Shown here: piece after piece, positions 21,039-31,938 of the stretch
Numbering within the stretch: position 1 is the first letter of the stretch
How the letters are laid out: each line of letters begins with the position of its first letter
From: Mycobacterium europaeum
GTDB lineage: Bacteria > Actinomycetota > Actinomycetes > Mycobacteriales > Mycobacteriaceae
Direction: 5' to 3'
DNA length: 64,000 nucleotides
NCBI RefSeq assembly: GCF_002102155.1
Contig: NZ_LQOU01000015.1
Span: 1 to 64,000, forward strand
Program-made: the position numbers and the translations under genes
The notes under the pieces: generated by a model
Told to the model about the DNA's origin: nothing
Seen by the model: the letters and a program-made list of their open reading frames with translations, nothing else
The model's database searches: none

Positions 21039-22627
21039 TTGGGCTCCCCGGGTCGAGGAGCCGGTGCATGAGCTATGGACACCGTCGTTCCGCGGGCGAC
21101 CGGACCCAGCAGCAGTTCGGTGGCGTCCGTCGCGGGCGCGCCGGTGATCACGCCCAGCATGTTCCGCTCGTATTGGCTCCCAACGGGTCCGACGTTCCCC
21201 CCGTAGGCGGCCCGGAACGAGGCTTGCGGTATCCACGGCGCCTTGGGGGCCACCGGTGCGACCCACGGTTCGTGCGGTTGCGGCGTCGCCGGCGCGCCGG
21301 GTGACGGGTTATCGGGGTTCGCGCTGCCGGGGACGGGTGGTGACGGCGTGATCCCGGCGGGCAGCGGGGGATTGGGGTCGGACAGGTTGGGGTTCGGGTT
21401 GATCAGCGGTGGGCCCACGGCCACGAGGTTGCCGTCGGGGCCGATCACGGTGCCCGGGGGCGGGGCCAGGTCCTTGGGCGGCTGGTAGTTCTGCGGCAGC
21501 AGCACTTCGGGCAGATCGGGACGCACCGGAATCAGCGGCGCGGTGAAGCAGCTGGGGCCCTTCAGCTCGCCGTAATGCGGGCAGTCGGCACGTGTGTACG
21601 TGGAACTCGGCGTGAACGTCAGCATCGCGCGCATGTTGCCGAGATTGGTCCGGGGGTTCCAGACCTGCTCCATGAACTGGTTGGCCAGGTTGTCCAGCTT
21701 GACGACGGCGGGCACGAAGTTGTTCGACTTCTGCGCCAGCACGCCGAGCACCGGCGTGAAATCGGTGGTGATCTGGATGAGTTGGTCGATGTGGTTGCCC
21801 AACGATTGGCGCGTCGTGCCGACCGTGTAGTCGGCGCCCGAGAGCAGTGAGGCCAGCTGCCCGCGTGTCTCGGCGAAGGTTTGCATCGGCTCGACGGCCT
21901 GATGCAGTGCGTCGAGAAGGTCGGGGGCGGTCTGCGCCAGCCCGCGCGTCGCATCCAGCAGCGCGGACACCGTAGAGGGGCCGGTGTCGGTGCTGACAAT
22001 CGAATTGAGCTGGTCGAGAAGGCGATTCAGTTGAGCGCCGGCGTTGAGCAGGCTGACCCGGCGGTGGTCGGTGGCGGCACCGAGCGCGGCCAGAATCCCC
22101 ACGGACCGGTCGTCACGTCCGCGCCCCGCCGCGGCGAGCACGTCGCGCAACTTGCTGACGGTCGTTTGGAAGAGAACGGTCGGAAGCCGATTGTCTTCCG
22201 GTATGTGCGCGCCTTCGCGGATCTTCTCGCCGGGGCCCTCTTGATTCGGGGAGCCCACCAACTGCACCGATGACACGGCGAACACGTTGCTGGGCACCAC
22301 GCGTGCGGTCACATTGGCCGGAATCGACGTGGCGTATTCCCGTTTGAGGTCGATGTGGACGTAGTTGGGTTTGCCGTGCGCCGCGGGGACGACGCCGTTG
22401 ACCATGCCGACGAGTACGCCGTGGTACTTGACGTCGGATTTCTGCGGAAGGCCGTCACCGACGTTCACCAGATCCGCGACCACCCGCACGTAATCGTTGA
22501 GCCGGCCAGTCGATTTGACCACCATCGCGGTGGTGAGCAGGGCGCTGACCGCCACGACCGCGATGCCGATGCCGAACAGCTGGCGGTCGGAGGGGCCGCG
22601 TCCGTCCAGCTCAAAGGAATTGGGCAT
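21035..22627 (-). CDS. mceA: Mce family protein A
   Basis: This is the first Mce subunit, 530 residues, starting at ATG 22627, 11 bases after yrbEB. It has a transmembrane helix (FGIGIAVVAVSALLTTAMVV), the Mce domain (KSDVKYHGVLVGMVNGVVP, ANVTARVVPSNVFAVSSVQL), a helical tunnel region and an unusually long proline-rich C-terminal part (LINPNPNLSDPNPPLPAGIT) of ~150 residues. MceA usually names the operon and is the best-studied host-contact subunit in mce1. I cannot assign this operon to mce1-4. The open frame before ATG 22627 overlaps yrbEB in another frame and is a shadow. Confidence 0.9.
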   Translation of the reverse strand: MPNSFELDGRGPSDRQLFGIGIAVVAVSALLTTAMVVKSTGRLNDYVRVVADLVNVGDGLPQKSDVKYHGVLVGMVNGVVPAAHGKPNYVHIDLKREYATSIPANVTARVVPSNVFAVSSVQLVGSPNQEGPGEKIREGAHIPEDNRLPTVLFQTTVSKLRDVLAAAGRGRDDRSVGILAALGAATDHRRVSLLNAGAQLNRLLDQLNSIVSTDTGPSTVSALLDATRGLAQTAPDLLDALHQAVEPMQTFAETRGQLASLLSGADYTVGTTRQSLGNHIDQLIQITTDFTPVLGVLAQKSNNFVPAVVKLDNLANQFMEQVWNPRTNLGNMRAMLTFTPSSTYTRADCPHYGELKGPSCFTAPLIPVRPDLPEVLLPQNYQPPKDLAPPPGTVIGPDGNLVAVGPPLINPNPNLSDPNPPLPAGITPSPPVPGSANPDNPSPGAPATPQPHEPWVAPVAPKAPWIPQASFRAAYGGNVGPVGSQYERNMLGVITGAPATDATELLLGPVARGTTVSIAHAPAPRPGEPK

Positions 22628-22638
22628 GTTCCACCGAC

Positions 22639-23502
22639 CTAGCCGCCGAATCTCGCGCCCGAGTCCACGCCCCACAGCGCCATGGTGAGCAGCATGTTGG
22701 CGATGATCACCACGGTGATGCTGGCCCGCATGCCGTGTCCCGCCGCGACGCCGACGCCCTCGGGCCCGCCGCCCGCGTAGTAGCCGTAGTAGCACTGGAT
22801 CGTCGACGCGATCCAGACGAAGATGACGGCCTTGATCAAGGAGTACACGATGTCCTGTCCGGCCAGCATCAGCGTGAAGTAATGCAGGTAGGAACCGGTC
22901 GAGCCGCCACTGCTGATGCCCACCACCAGTTGGGTGCTCAGGTAGCCGATCGCCAGGCAGGCGGCGTACAGCGGGACGATCGCGACCACCGAAGCGATCA
23001 GCCGGGTGGTCACCAGGTAGGGGATCGGGCGAATCGCGATCGATTCCATGGCGTCGATCTCCTCGGCGATGCGCATGGAACCCAGCTGGGCGGTGAAGCG
23101 GCAGCCGCCTTGCATGGCAAAGGCGAGCGATGCCATCAACGGAGCCAGCTCGCGGGTGTTGACCAATGAGGAGACGAACCCGGTGGCGGGCCCGAGGCCG
23201 AGCAGATCCAGGAAGTTGTAGCCCTCGATCCCTACGAGCGCACCGACCGTCATGCCGAGCACCACGGCCACCCCCGCGGTGCCACCGCCCACCACGATCG
23301 AGCCGTTGCCCCAGGTGATGTTCGACAACAGCCGCAAGAACTCGCCGCGGTACTGCCGCAAGGCAAGCGGCACGGCGACCAGCGCGCGGACGAAGAAGAC
23401 CAGCAGATGGCCCAGCCGGATGATCGGTACCTTCCCGCGGCGGTAGAGCCGGACGAGTGGGACCGAGATCGGTGCGAACGGTTGATACGCGGAGGCCGTC
23501 AC
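22639..23502 (-). CDS. yrbEB: YrbE family ABC transporter permease B
   Basis: This 287-residue MlaE-type permease pairs with YrbEA to form the inner-membrane pore of the Mce lipid importer. Multiple hydrophobic helices are visible (VVGGGTAGVAVVLGMTVGAL, VVAIVPLYAACLAIGYL, ASITVVIIANMLLTMALWG), with the EIDAME motif (EEIDAMESIAIRP) that contacts the MceG ATPase. GTG 23502 starts one base after the yrbEA stop. The ATPase itself is not encoded here and is expected elsewhere. Confidence 0.93.
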   Translation of the reverse strand: MTASAYQPFAPISVPLVRLYRRGKVPIIRLGHLLVFFVRALVAVPLALRQYRGEFLRLLSNITWGNGSIVVGGGTAGVAVVLGMTVGALVGIEGYNFLDLLGLGPATGFVSSLVNTRELAPLMASLAFAMQGGCRFTAQLGSMRIAEEIDAMESIAIRPIPYLVTTRLIASVVAIVPLYAACLAIGYLSTQLVVGISSGGSTGSYLHYFTLMLAGQDIVYSLIKAVIFVWIASTIQCYYGYYAGGGPEGVGVAAGHGMRASITVVIIANMLLTMALWGVDSGARFGG

Positions 23503-23503
23503 G

Positions 23504-24343
23504 TCACAGCCCCGTTCTGGGCGACAGCATGATGTAGAGCTGGCTGATCGCGACGTTGACGATCATCAGCAGCAGGATCGCCTCGACCACCGCCGCGTTG
23601 ACCGAGTTCGCGACGCCCGTCGGTCCGCCCTTGGTGGACAAGCCTTTCTGGCTTGACACGACGGCCACGATCGCGCCGAACACGATCGCCTTCACCAGCG
23701 CCAGGATCATGTCGCCGGTCGTCGCGAACGACGCGAACGTCGACACGAAGCTGCCCGGCGCCCCGTTCTGGAAGTACACGTTGAACATGTAGCTCGCGAA
23801 GAAGCCGGCGAAGCACACGACGCCGGTGAGGGCCACCCCGATCATCACCGCCGCGGCCAGGCGGGGGACGACCAGACGACGGATCACCGAGACGCCCATC
23901 ACCTCCATCGCGTCGGTTTCTTCGCGCATCGTCCGCGAACCCAGGTCGGCGGTGATGGCCGAACCGACGGCCGACGCCATGAGCACCGCGGCCACCAGCG
24001 ACGCCCCCTGTCGAATGACCGCGAGACCGCTGGCGGCCCCGGCCAGCGAGGTGGCCCCGACCTGGCCGGCCAGCAGCGCGAACTGGATGGAGAGGGTGAC
24101 GCTGATCGGCAGCGACACCAGGATCGTCGGCAACACGGCGGTGCCGGCCATGAATGCGCCCTGCCGGACGAACTCCTGCCACTGGAACCGCCCGGTCACC
24201 AGGTCGACAAAGAAGTATTGAACGGTGCGCACACCCAAGACGAACTGTTCGCCGACCGTCGTCAGCGAGGCGACCGGGTGACGCCTGACGTACCCGACCG
24301 ACCAGCTCCGAACGGCGGCGACGCCATCGAGTTGCGCCGTCAT
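23504..24343 (-). CDS. yrbEA: YrbE family ABC transporter permease A
   Basis: This 279-residue MlaE-type permease is the first gene of the mce operon. It has the typical SIQFALLAGQVGATSLAGAA segment, the coupling motif EETDAMEVMGVS, and helices VMIGVALTGVVCFAGFFASY and AILLLMIVNVAISQLYIML. ATG 24343 is used. The 316-base region to the divergent tetR gene should hold its promoter. Confidence 0.93.
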   Translation of the reverse strand: MTAQLDGVAAVRSWSVGYVRRHPVASLTTVGEQFVLGVRTVQYFFVDLVTGRFQWQEFVRQGAFMAGTAVLPTILVSLPISVTLSIQFALLAGQVGATSLAGAASGLAVIRQGASLVAAVLMASAVGSAITADLGSRTMREETDAMEVMGVSVIRRLVVPRLAAAVMIGVALTGVVCFAGFFASYMFNVYFQNGAPGSFVSTFASFATTGDMILALVKAIVFGAIVAVVSSQKGLSTKGGPTGVANSVNAAVVEAILLLMIVNVAISQLYIMLSPRTGL

Positions 24344-24659
24344 CGTGGCGTGAGCTGGAGTCCAGCCAGCAAACTCATGACACCGGTCATGGCGTGTCGG
24401 CTACCGCTTTCATCGGCCCTCTCCCCACCCGTTGAATCCCTGAGTGCCGAGCAGACGACTTCGGACGCCATTGACGCGATTTGATGCGAATCCTTATTAA
24501 AATAGTGTCAACAAGCCCTAAGAATCTGCAGTTCGTCGGTGTGTGCTGCATCACAGTAGCGTACTTGATAGGGACTTTCAATAGTGTAGAGTCACTCATC
24601 TGAGTTCGTCGTTGGACGGCATCATGGGGCTGGAATGTCGGATTGACGAAGGTGATGGC
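24344..24659. promoter_or_regulatory. Divergent regulatory region, yrbEA / tetR
   Basis: This 316-base gap is much AT-richer than its surroundings in 24480-24600. It contains an 8-base direct repeat aatagtgt at 24501-24508 and 24580-24587 (79 bases apart), a near-perfect 14-bp inverted repeat tgtgctgcatcaca at 24542-24555, and a minus-strand TTGACA (24511-24506) facing yrbEA. These are candidate operator and promoter elements for the adjacent TetR regulator. No gene is seen in the gap. Confidence 0.5.
24565..24592 (+). promoter_or_regulatory. Candidate promoter of tetR
   Basis: TTGATA (24565-24570), a 16-base spacer and TAGAGT (24587-24592, TAnnnT type) form a plausible sigma-A promoter 68 bases before the tetR start. 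The second aatagtgt copy lies inside the spacer and abuts the -10, where a bound repressor would block it. Confidence 0.4.
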
Positions 24660-25262
24660 ATGCCGTCAGCAAACACCGGTTCGCTGCGGGACCGGCGCCG
24701 GGCCGCGCTGCTCTCGCAGATTCAGCAGACCGCGCACCGGCTGTTCGCCGAGCGCGGCTTCGAGGCGGTGACGACCGAGGACATCGCGGCGGCCGCGGGG
24801 ATTTCCATCAGCACCTACTTCCGGTATGCGCCGACCAAGGAAGGCCTGCTGGTCGATCCGGTCCGGGAGGCGGCCGCCGAGATCGTCGGTTCCTACAGCG
24901 CGCGGCCGGCACACGAGTCGCCGGTCGAGGCGCTGATTCAGCTGTTTGTCACACACGCCAAAGACGTCAGCGAAGTCGACGATCTCGATCTGTGGCGTCA
25001 TGCCGTCGCGACCGCGCCCCACCTGTTGAGCAAATCCGTGCTTGTCAGCGAAACCGACCACCGCGAGTTGATCGAGCAAGTCGCGCACCGGATGGGTGTC
25101 GACGCGGCAGCCGACATCCGGCCCGCGCTGTTGGTCCATACCAGTTTGGCCACAGTGAAATTCGTCCTCGATGGGTGGCTGACCGCGGATATCGTCGCGA
25201 GCCCGCCGTTTCACGTGCAATTGGAAGAGGCGTTGCGGATCACGCTCGCCGGATTCGACTGA
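24660..25262 (+). CDS. TetR family transcriptional regulator
   Basis: This is a 200-residue one-domain TetR repressor. The HTH is [20 protein letters not shown], followed by [15 protein letters not shown] and a helical ligand-binding domain. ATG 24660 is preferred (GAAGG ~6 bases upstream) over an in-frame TTG at 24612 that lacks a ribosome site. It is divergent from yrbEA and most likely controls the mce operon and itself. By comparison, mce3 is controlled by a double-length TetR and mce2 by a GntR, so this operon has its own regulator. The ligand is unknown; a lipid or steroid would be a natural guess. Confidence 0.85.
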   Translation: MPSANTGSLRDRRRAALLSQIQQTAHRLFAERGFEAVTTEDIAAAAGISISTYFRYAPTKEGLLVDPVREAAAEIVGSYSARPAHESPVEALIQLFVTHAKDVSEVDDLDLWRHAVATAPHLLSKSVLVSETDHRELIEQVAHRMGVDAAADIRPALLVHTSLATVKFVLDGWLTADIVASPPFHVQLEEALRITLAGFD

Positions 25263-25318
25263 CCGGTCGGCCGAAAACGCCGCCGGAGCGAAACCGCCGT
25301 GACTTTGCTCGCCACCGC

Positions 25319-26460
<1,142 letters not shown>

Positions 26461-26575
26461 CCGAACGGGTGCGGAGCCCGCGGCTGTGTTAGCGTCCGCC
26501 TAGGGCTGCTTGCCCGTGTCACCCCCATGGGCCGTCATCCCTGCCGTTGCCGGGTCGTCTCCCAGGAGGGTCTTC

Positions 26576-27085
26576 GTGACACATGCGCTCATTCTGCTGC
26601 TGGCTTTGCTGATCGGTGTCGTCGCCGGGCTGCGCTCGCTGACGGCTCCCGCCGTGGTCGCCTGGGCCGCCTTCCTGGGCTGGATCGACCTGCACGGCAC
26701 GTGGGCCTCCTGGATGGCCAACATCGTCACCGTCGTCGTGCTCACCGTCCTGGCCGTCGGTGAACTCATCAACGACAAGCTGCCCAAGACGCCGGCCCGC
26801 ACCGCGCCACCGATCTTCGCCGCCCGGATCGTCATGGGTGGGTTGGCGGGCGCGGCCCTGGGCGCCTGGCCGCACTGGACCTTCTCCGCGCTCGGTGCGG
26901 GCGTCATCGGCGCCGTGCTCGGCACCGTCGCCGGCTACCAGGCACGCAAACGGCTGAGCGCCGTGGCCGGAAGGGACCTGCCCATCGCGCTGCTGGAGGA
27001 CGCGGTCGCGATCGCCGGCGGACTCGCCATCGCTGCGGTGACGGGGCACGTGCTGACCGAATACCTGCTGACGGCCGTTAAGTGA
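26576..27085 (+). CDS. DUF4126 family membrane protein (Rv2120c-like)
   Basis: This 169-residue integral membrane protein has about four hydrophobic segments (ILLLALLIGVVAGLRSLTAP, MANIVTVVVLTVLAVGELIN, WTFSALGAGVIGAVLGTVAG, LLEDAVAIAGGLAIAAVTG). The family consensus GLRSLTAPAVVAWAA is present. Function is unknown. GTG 26576 has an AGGAGGG 6 bases upstream and is clearly the start, although the frame is open from 26510. Its stop overlaps the GTG of the following disulfide reductase (GTGA). Confidence 0.85.
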   Translation: MTHALILLLALLIGVVAGLRSLTAPAVVAWAAFLGWIDLHGTWASWMANIVTVVVLTVLAVGELINDKLPKTPARTAPPIFAARIVMGGLAGAALGAWPHWTFSALGAGVIGAVLGTVAGYQARKRLSAVAGRDLPIALLEDAVAIAGGLAIAAVTGHVLTEYLLTAVK

Positions 27086-28455
27086 CAAAGCATTTCGATG
27101 CGATCATCGTCGGCGCCGGGCAGGCCGGCCCACCGCTGGCGGGGCGACTGACGGCCGCCGGGCAGCGGGTCGCGCTGGTGGAGCGCAAACTGATCGGCGG
27201 CACCTGCGTCAACACGGGGTGCATCCCGACGAAGACGCTGGTGGCCAGCGCGTACGCCGCTCACCTGGCCCGCCGCGGCGCCGACTACGGCGTGGCGACC
27301 GGGCCGGTCAGCGTTGACATGGCGAAAGTCAAGGCGCGCAAAGACGAAATCATGCTGGGCGACCGCAAGGGTGTCGAGGACTGGCTGGCGGGCATGGACG
27401 GCTGCACCGTTTTTCGCGGGCACGCCCGTTTCGAGGATCCGCACACCATCAGCGTGGAGGGCGACCTGCTGCGCGCCGACCGCATCTTCCTCAACGTCGG
27501 TGGCCGCGCCGTGGTCCCGGACATTCCCGGGCTGGCCGGCGTGGAGTTCCTGACCAACGTCTCGATTCTCGAACTCGACACACTGCCAGCCCATCTCGTC
27601 ATCCTCGGCGGCAGCTACATCGCGCTCGAGTTCGCCCAGATGTACCGGCGCTTCGGGGCCCGGGTGACGGTCGTCGAAAGGGGTGCGCGCCTGGCGTCCC
27701 GGGAAGACGAGGACGTATCCGCCACCATCCGCGACATCCTGGAGGACGAGGGCATCGACGTCGTCGTCGGCGCCGATGACGTGCGAATCGCGAAGACGGA
27801 CAGCGGTTTTGAGCTCACGCCGAGCGCGGGCGCCGCCCCCATCGCCGGCAGTCACCTGCTACTGGCCGTGGGCCGGCGGCCCAATACCGACGACTTGGGG
27901 CTGGACGCGGCCGGCGTGCGGACCGACGCCCGCGGTTACATCGTGGTCGACGACGAGCTCAAGACGAACGTCGAGCACATCTGGGCGATGGGGGACTGCA
28001 ACGGCAAGGGTGCCTTCACCCACACCTCCTACAACGATTTCGAGATCGTCGCCGCCAACCTGCTCGACGGTGACCCGCGGCGCGTGAGCGACCGCATCAC
28101 CACCTATGCCCTCTACATCGACCCACCGCTGGGGCGGGCGGGCATGACCGTCGCGCAGGTCCGTGCGTCGGGACGCAGGGCGCTGGTCGGCAAGCGGCCG
28201 ATGACACGAGTCGGTCGGGCGGTGGAAAAGGGTGAGACGCAAGGCTTCATGAAGGTCGTGGCCGATGCCGACACGCGAGAGATCTTGGGGGCGGCAATCT
28301 TCGGCGTCGGCGGCGACGAGGCGATTCACGCCATCCTGGACGTCATGTCGGCCAAGGCGCCGTACACCACGCTGGCGCGGACCATGCACATCCATCCCAC
28401 CGTCAGCGAACTCGTTCCCACCATGCTGCAGGAGATGACACCACTACCGGGCTAG
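27082..28455 (+). CDS. FAD-dependent pyridine nucleotide-disulfide oxidoreductase (mercuric reductase-like)
   Basis: This 457-residue class I flavoprotein has the FAD site DAIIVGAGQAG, the redox-active disulfide Cys42-Cys47 in GGTCVNTGCIPTK, an NAD(P) site around ILGGSYIALEFAQMY, the FAD segment VEHIWAMGDCNG and the C-terminal base His438-Glu443 (HIHPTVSE). The MerA C-terminal vicinal cysteines are absent, so it is not a true mercuric reductase; lipoamide and mycothione reductase are handled by other genes in mycobacteria. The substrate is unknown. Translation is coupled to DUF4126. I do not recall this gene between Rv2120c and Rv2119 in H37Rv. Confidence 0.85.
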   Translation: MTKHFDAIIVGAGQAGPPLAGRLTAAGQRVALVERKLIGGTCVNTGCIPTKTLVASAYAAHLARRGADYGVATGPVSVDMAKVKARKDEIMLGDRKGVEDWLAGMDGCTVFRGHARFEDPHTISVEGDLLRADRIFLNVGGRAVVPDIPGLAGVEFLTNVSILELDTLPAHLVILGGSYIALEFAQMYRRFGARVTVVERGARLASREDEDVSATIRDILEDEGIDVVVGADDVRIAKTDSGFELTPSAGAAPIAGSHLLLAVGRRPNTDDLGLDAAGVRTDARGYIVVDDELKTNVEHIWAMGDCNGKGAFTHTSYNDFEIVAANLLDGDPRRVSDRITTYALYIDPPLGRAGMTVAQVRASGRRALVGKRPMTRVGRAVEKGETQGFMKVVADADTREILGAAIFGVGGDEAIHAILDVMSAKAPYTTLARTMHIHPTVSELVPTMLQEMTPLPG

Positions 28456-28529
28456 TGGTGATCGCGAGCGGGGCCGTGGCGATCGCGAGCACGGTCAGCG
28501 GTAGCCGAGCGAAGCGGGTCGCCACCAAC
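28452..28529. repeat. Dispersed palindromic element, long variant D
   Basis: The 78-base convergent gap holds ctagtggtgatcgcgagc at its left and gcgaagcgggtcgccacca at its right, with a second gatcgcgagc inside. The ends (tggtg and cacca) are inverted. It looks like a duplicated form of the element at 31864 and 49102 and sits between two convergent genes, where it could help end transcription. Confidence 0.55.
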
Positions 28530-28532
28530 AAA

Positions 28533-29828
28533 CTAGCGCGCGGTGGGCGCCGGCCGCCGGGACCGGCGTCGCCTGGTGCGCGCGCCGGACGGACCGTGAT
28601 GCGCGGCGGCGGCCGGTTGCGGCCGGCGCGCCGCGACCGGCGCGGGAGCGACGGCCCGCCGGGGTGAGGCCTGGCCGGCCAGCGCTTCGATGACGGGGGA
28701 GGCCGCGGTGACCTGTTGGGGGACGGCGCGGATGGCGGCCTTGCGCATCATCGATTCGGTGTCGCGGCGTTGCTCGGGCAGCACGATGGTGACCACGTCG
28801 CCGGAGGCGCCGGCCCGGGCCGTGCGGCCGGACCGATGCAGATAGGCCTTGTGCTCCGGCGGCGGGTCGACGTGCACGACCAGCTCGATGTTGTCCACGT
28901 GCACGCCGCGCGCGGCGATGTCGGTCGCCACCAGCACTCGCGCGTCACCGGCCGCGAACGCCGCCAGATTCCGGTCGCGCACGGACTGGGACAGGTTGCC
29001 GTGCAACTCGACCGACGCGATACCGGATTGGGTGAGCTGGCGGGCCAGCTTGCGGGCCTGGTGCTTGGTCCGCATGAAGAGGATTCGCCGGGAGTCTCCC
29101 GCGGCCAACCGGTGCACCAACTCCTTCTTGGCCTGCGGGCCGTCGACACAGAAGAGGTGGTGTGTCATGGCGGGTGTCACGGACTTCGGTTCGGCGATCG
29201 ATCGGGTCACCGGGTCGCTGAGGAAGCGCTTCACCAGGGTGTCGACCGCCGCGTCCAGGGTGGCCGAGAAGAGCATCCGCTGGCCGTCCGCGGGGGTGGC
29301 CGCCAGGATGCGGGTGACGGTGGGCAGAAAGCCCAGATCGGCGAGGTGGTCGGCCTCGTCGATGACCGTCACCTGCACCGCGCCCAGGTTGACGAGGCGT
29401 TGCTTCATCAGATCATCGAGCCGGCCGGGGCAGGCGACGACGATATCGACGCCCGACCTCAGCGCGGCGACCTGCTTGTGCTGCGGCACCCCGCCGTAGA
29501 TCGTCACCACGCGCAGGCCCCGTACCGCGGCAAGCGGCTGGATGGTCGCGGCGATCTGGGTCGCCAGTTCCCGGGTGGGCGCCAACACCAGGCCGGTCGG
29601 CCTGCCCGGCCGCCGATCGCGGGCGTCGAGCCGGCTCACCAGCGGAATCGAGAACGCGAGCGTCTTGCCGCTGCCGGTCTTGCCGCGGCCCAACACGTCG
29701 CGGCCGGCAAGCGTGTCCGGCAGCGTCTCGATCTGGATCGGAAACGGCCGGTGGGCACCGCCCTCGGCGAGGGCGTCAACCAGCGGCGGGCTCACCCCGA
29801 GGTGAGCAAAGGTTTTGTCTTCAAGCAT
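28533..29828 (-). CDS. DEAD-box RNA helicase
   Basis: This 431-residue ATP-dependent RNA helicase has the motifs in order: Q motif (FPIQIETLP), motif I (GRGKTGSGKT, Lys55), PTRELATQ, GG, CPGRLDDL, DEADHLADLGF, SAT, IILFMRTK-type motif IV, ATDIAARGVHV and HRSGRTARAG. The C-terminus is a basic, Arg/Pro-rich tail (ARTRRRRSRRPAPTAR) that should bind RNA. It resembles RhlE-type mycobacterial helicases used in RNA turnover and cold response. The 244 bases upstream, to the recB-like gene, form a long leader region without a visible gene. Confidence 0.9.
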   Translation of the reverse strand: MLEDKTFAHLGVSPPLVDALAEGGAHRPFPIQIETLPDTLAGRDVLGRGKTGSGKTLAFSIPLVSRLDARDRRPGRPTGLVLAPTRELATQIAATIQPLAAVRGLRVVTIYGGVPQHKQVAALRSGVDIVVACPGRLDDLMKQRLVNLGAVQVTVIDEADHLADLGFLPTVTRILAATPADGQRMLFSATLDAAVDTLVKRFLSDPVTRSIAEPKSVTPAMTHHLFCVDGPQAKKELVHRLAAGDSRRILFMRTKHQARKLARQLTQSGIASVELHGNLSQSVRDRNLAAFAAGDARVLVATDIAARGVHVDNIELVVHVDPPPEHKAYLHRSGRTARAGASGDVVTIVLPEQRRDTESMMRKAAIRAVPQQVTAASPVIEALAGQASPRRAVAPAPVAARRPQPAAAAHHGPSGARTRRRRSRRPAPTAR

Positions 29829-30072
29829 CTTTCATGTCCTACAGCTTCGGTGGTAACGAAATTGCCCGTACGGCAACATCGATCGTCGCGACTCGAGGCT
29901 GTGCGGTGCGCACCTAAGTCATCTCGGACTCGGCGCCCCGCGGGGATCTGAGAAGAAATAACGAATCGATCACGACTTGCCGGCCAAGCCAATCGGCGGC
30001 CAACGTTGTCACGAGCCTACCCCATGCGCCGCCCGGGCGCTTACCGGGGCGTCGAACCGCCGGGAACCGACG

Positions 30073-30951
30073 TCACGCCGCGGGCTCCGCCGGATCCGAA
30101 ACAGGTTGGGCGGGTGAGTAATCCGGCCAACCGGGGTAGGTCGGCGGGGTTCCCCCGAACAGCGGGCAGTGCTGCTGGTGGGGGCACCAGTCGCACAGCC
30201 GCGACTGGCTGGCACGGAAATCGCCCGTCTGCCCGGCGGATTGGATGGCGCGCCAGATCGCCATCAGGGTCTTCTCGAAGCGCAGTAGCTCGTCGTGGTC
30301 CGGCGAGTAGTCCAACACCTGCGCGTCGGCCAGATAGATCAGCCGCAGCCGGGTGGGCGGCACGCCGCGCGTGCGCAGCAGGGCCACCGCATAGAACTTC
30401 ATCTGGAACATCGCCTTGAACTCCGCCAGGGCCCGCGCGGCCGGCGGCGCCTTGCCGGTTTTGTAGTCGACCACGCGTAGCTCTCCGGTAGCCGCGACGT
30501 CGATCCGGTCGATGAATCCGCGCAGCAGCGTGCCGTCGGCGAGCTCCACCTCCACGCGCTCCTCGCAGCACTGCGGGTCGAAGCGGGTCGGGTCCTCGAG
30601 CCGGTAATACCCGGACAGCAACGTGCGTGCCTCGGCCAGCAGCTGGCCGCGCTGCTCGCGATCGAACTCGCCGGCCAGGTCGGGCGCCGAGGCGATGACC
30701 TGGTCCCAGGCCGGCTCGAGCAGTGCCAGGGCGGTCTCGGGACCGCGCTGCGCGGAGGGCAGGCCGTAGAGCTGCTGCAGGGCGGCGTGCACCACCGAGC
30801 CGCGCAGTTGGGCGGCCGACGGCGCCTCGGGCAAGCGGTCGATCGCCCGGAACCGGTACAGCAACGGGCACTGCTTGAAGTCGGCCGCCCGCGACGGCGA
30901 CAGCGCCGGCTTGGCGGCCCGCCGCGCGCGCTCCTGCAGCTGGTCGGTCAT
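30073..30951 (-). CDS. RecB-family PD-(D/E)XK nuclease with Fe-S ligands (Rv2119-like)
   Basis: This 292-residue nuclease of the RecB/Cas4-like type has the nuclease core GFIDRID and LRVVDYKTGKAP (the D...(D/E)xK residues) followed by FQMKFYAVALL. Four cysteines typical of an iron-sulfur cluster flank the domain: Cys28 (FKQC) and three in LCDWCPHQQHCP at the C-terminus. It is therefore expected to be a DNA exonuclease or endonuclease in repair, without a helicase domain. ATG 30951 is used; upstream codons to 31047 lack family similarity. It is divergent from trmI. Confidence 0.87.
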   Translation of the reverse strand: MTDQLQERARRAAKPALSPSRAADFKQCPLLYRFRAIDRLPEAPSAAQLRGSVVHAALQQLYGLPSAQRGPETALALLEPAWDQVIASAPDLAGEFDREQRGQLLAEARTLLSGYYRLEDPTRFDPQCCEERVEVELADGTLLRGFIDRIDVAATGELRVVDYKTGKAPPAARALAEFKAMFQMKFYAVALLRTRGVPPTRLRLIYLADAQVLDYSPDHDELLRFEKTLMAIWRAIQSAGQTGDFRASQSRLCDWCPHQQHCPLFGGTPPTYPGWPDYSPAQPVSDPAEPAA

Positions 30952-30964
30952 GCCCGCAGCGTAG

Positions 30965-31913
<949 letters not shown>

Positions 31914-31938
31914 GTACAGCCAGCCACCAACGGTCAAG

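Noticed and set aside
24542..24555. Possible CRP (Rv3676-type) site in tgtgctgcatcaca
   Set aside because: The half-sites tgtg and caca are six bases apart rather than the eight needed for a CRP site, so I list it only as a generic palindrome.
27082..28455. True mercuric reductase (merA)
   Set aside because: The C-terminal cysteine pair and heavy-metal domain are missing and no mer genes are adjacent.
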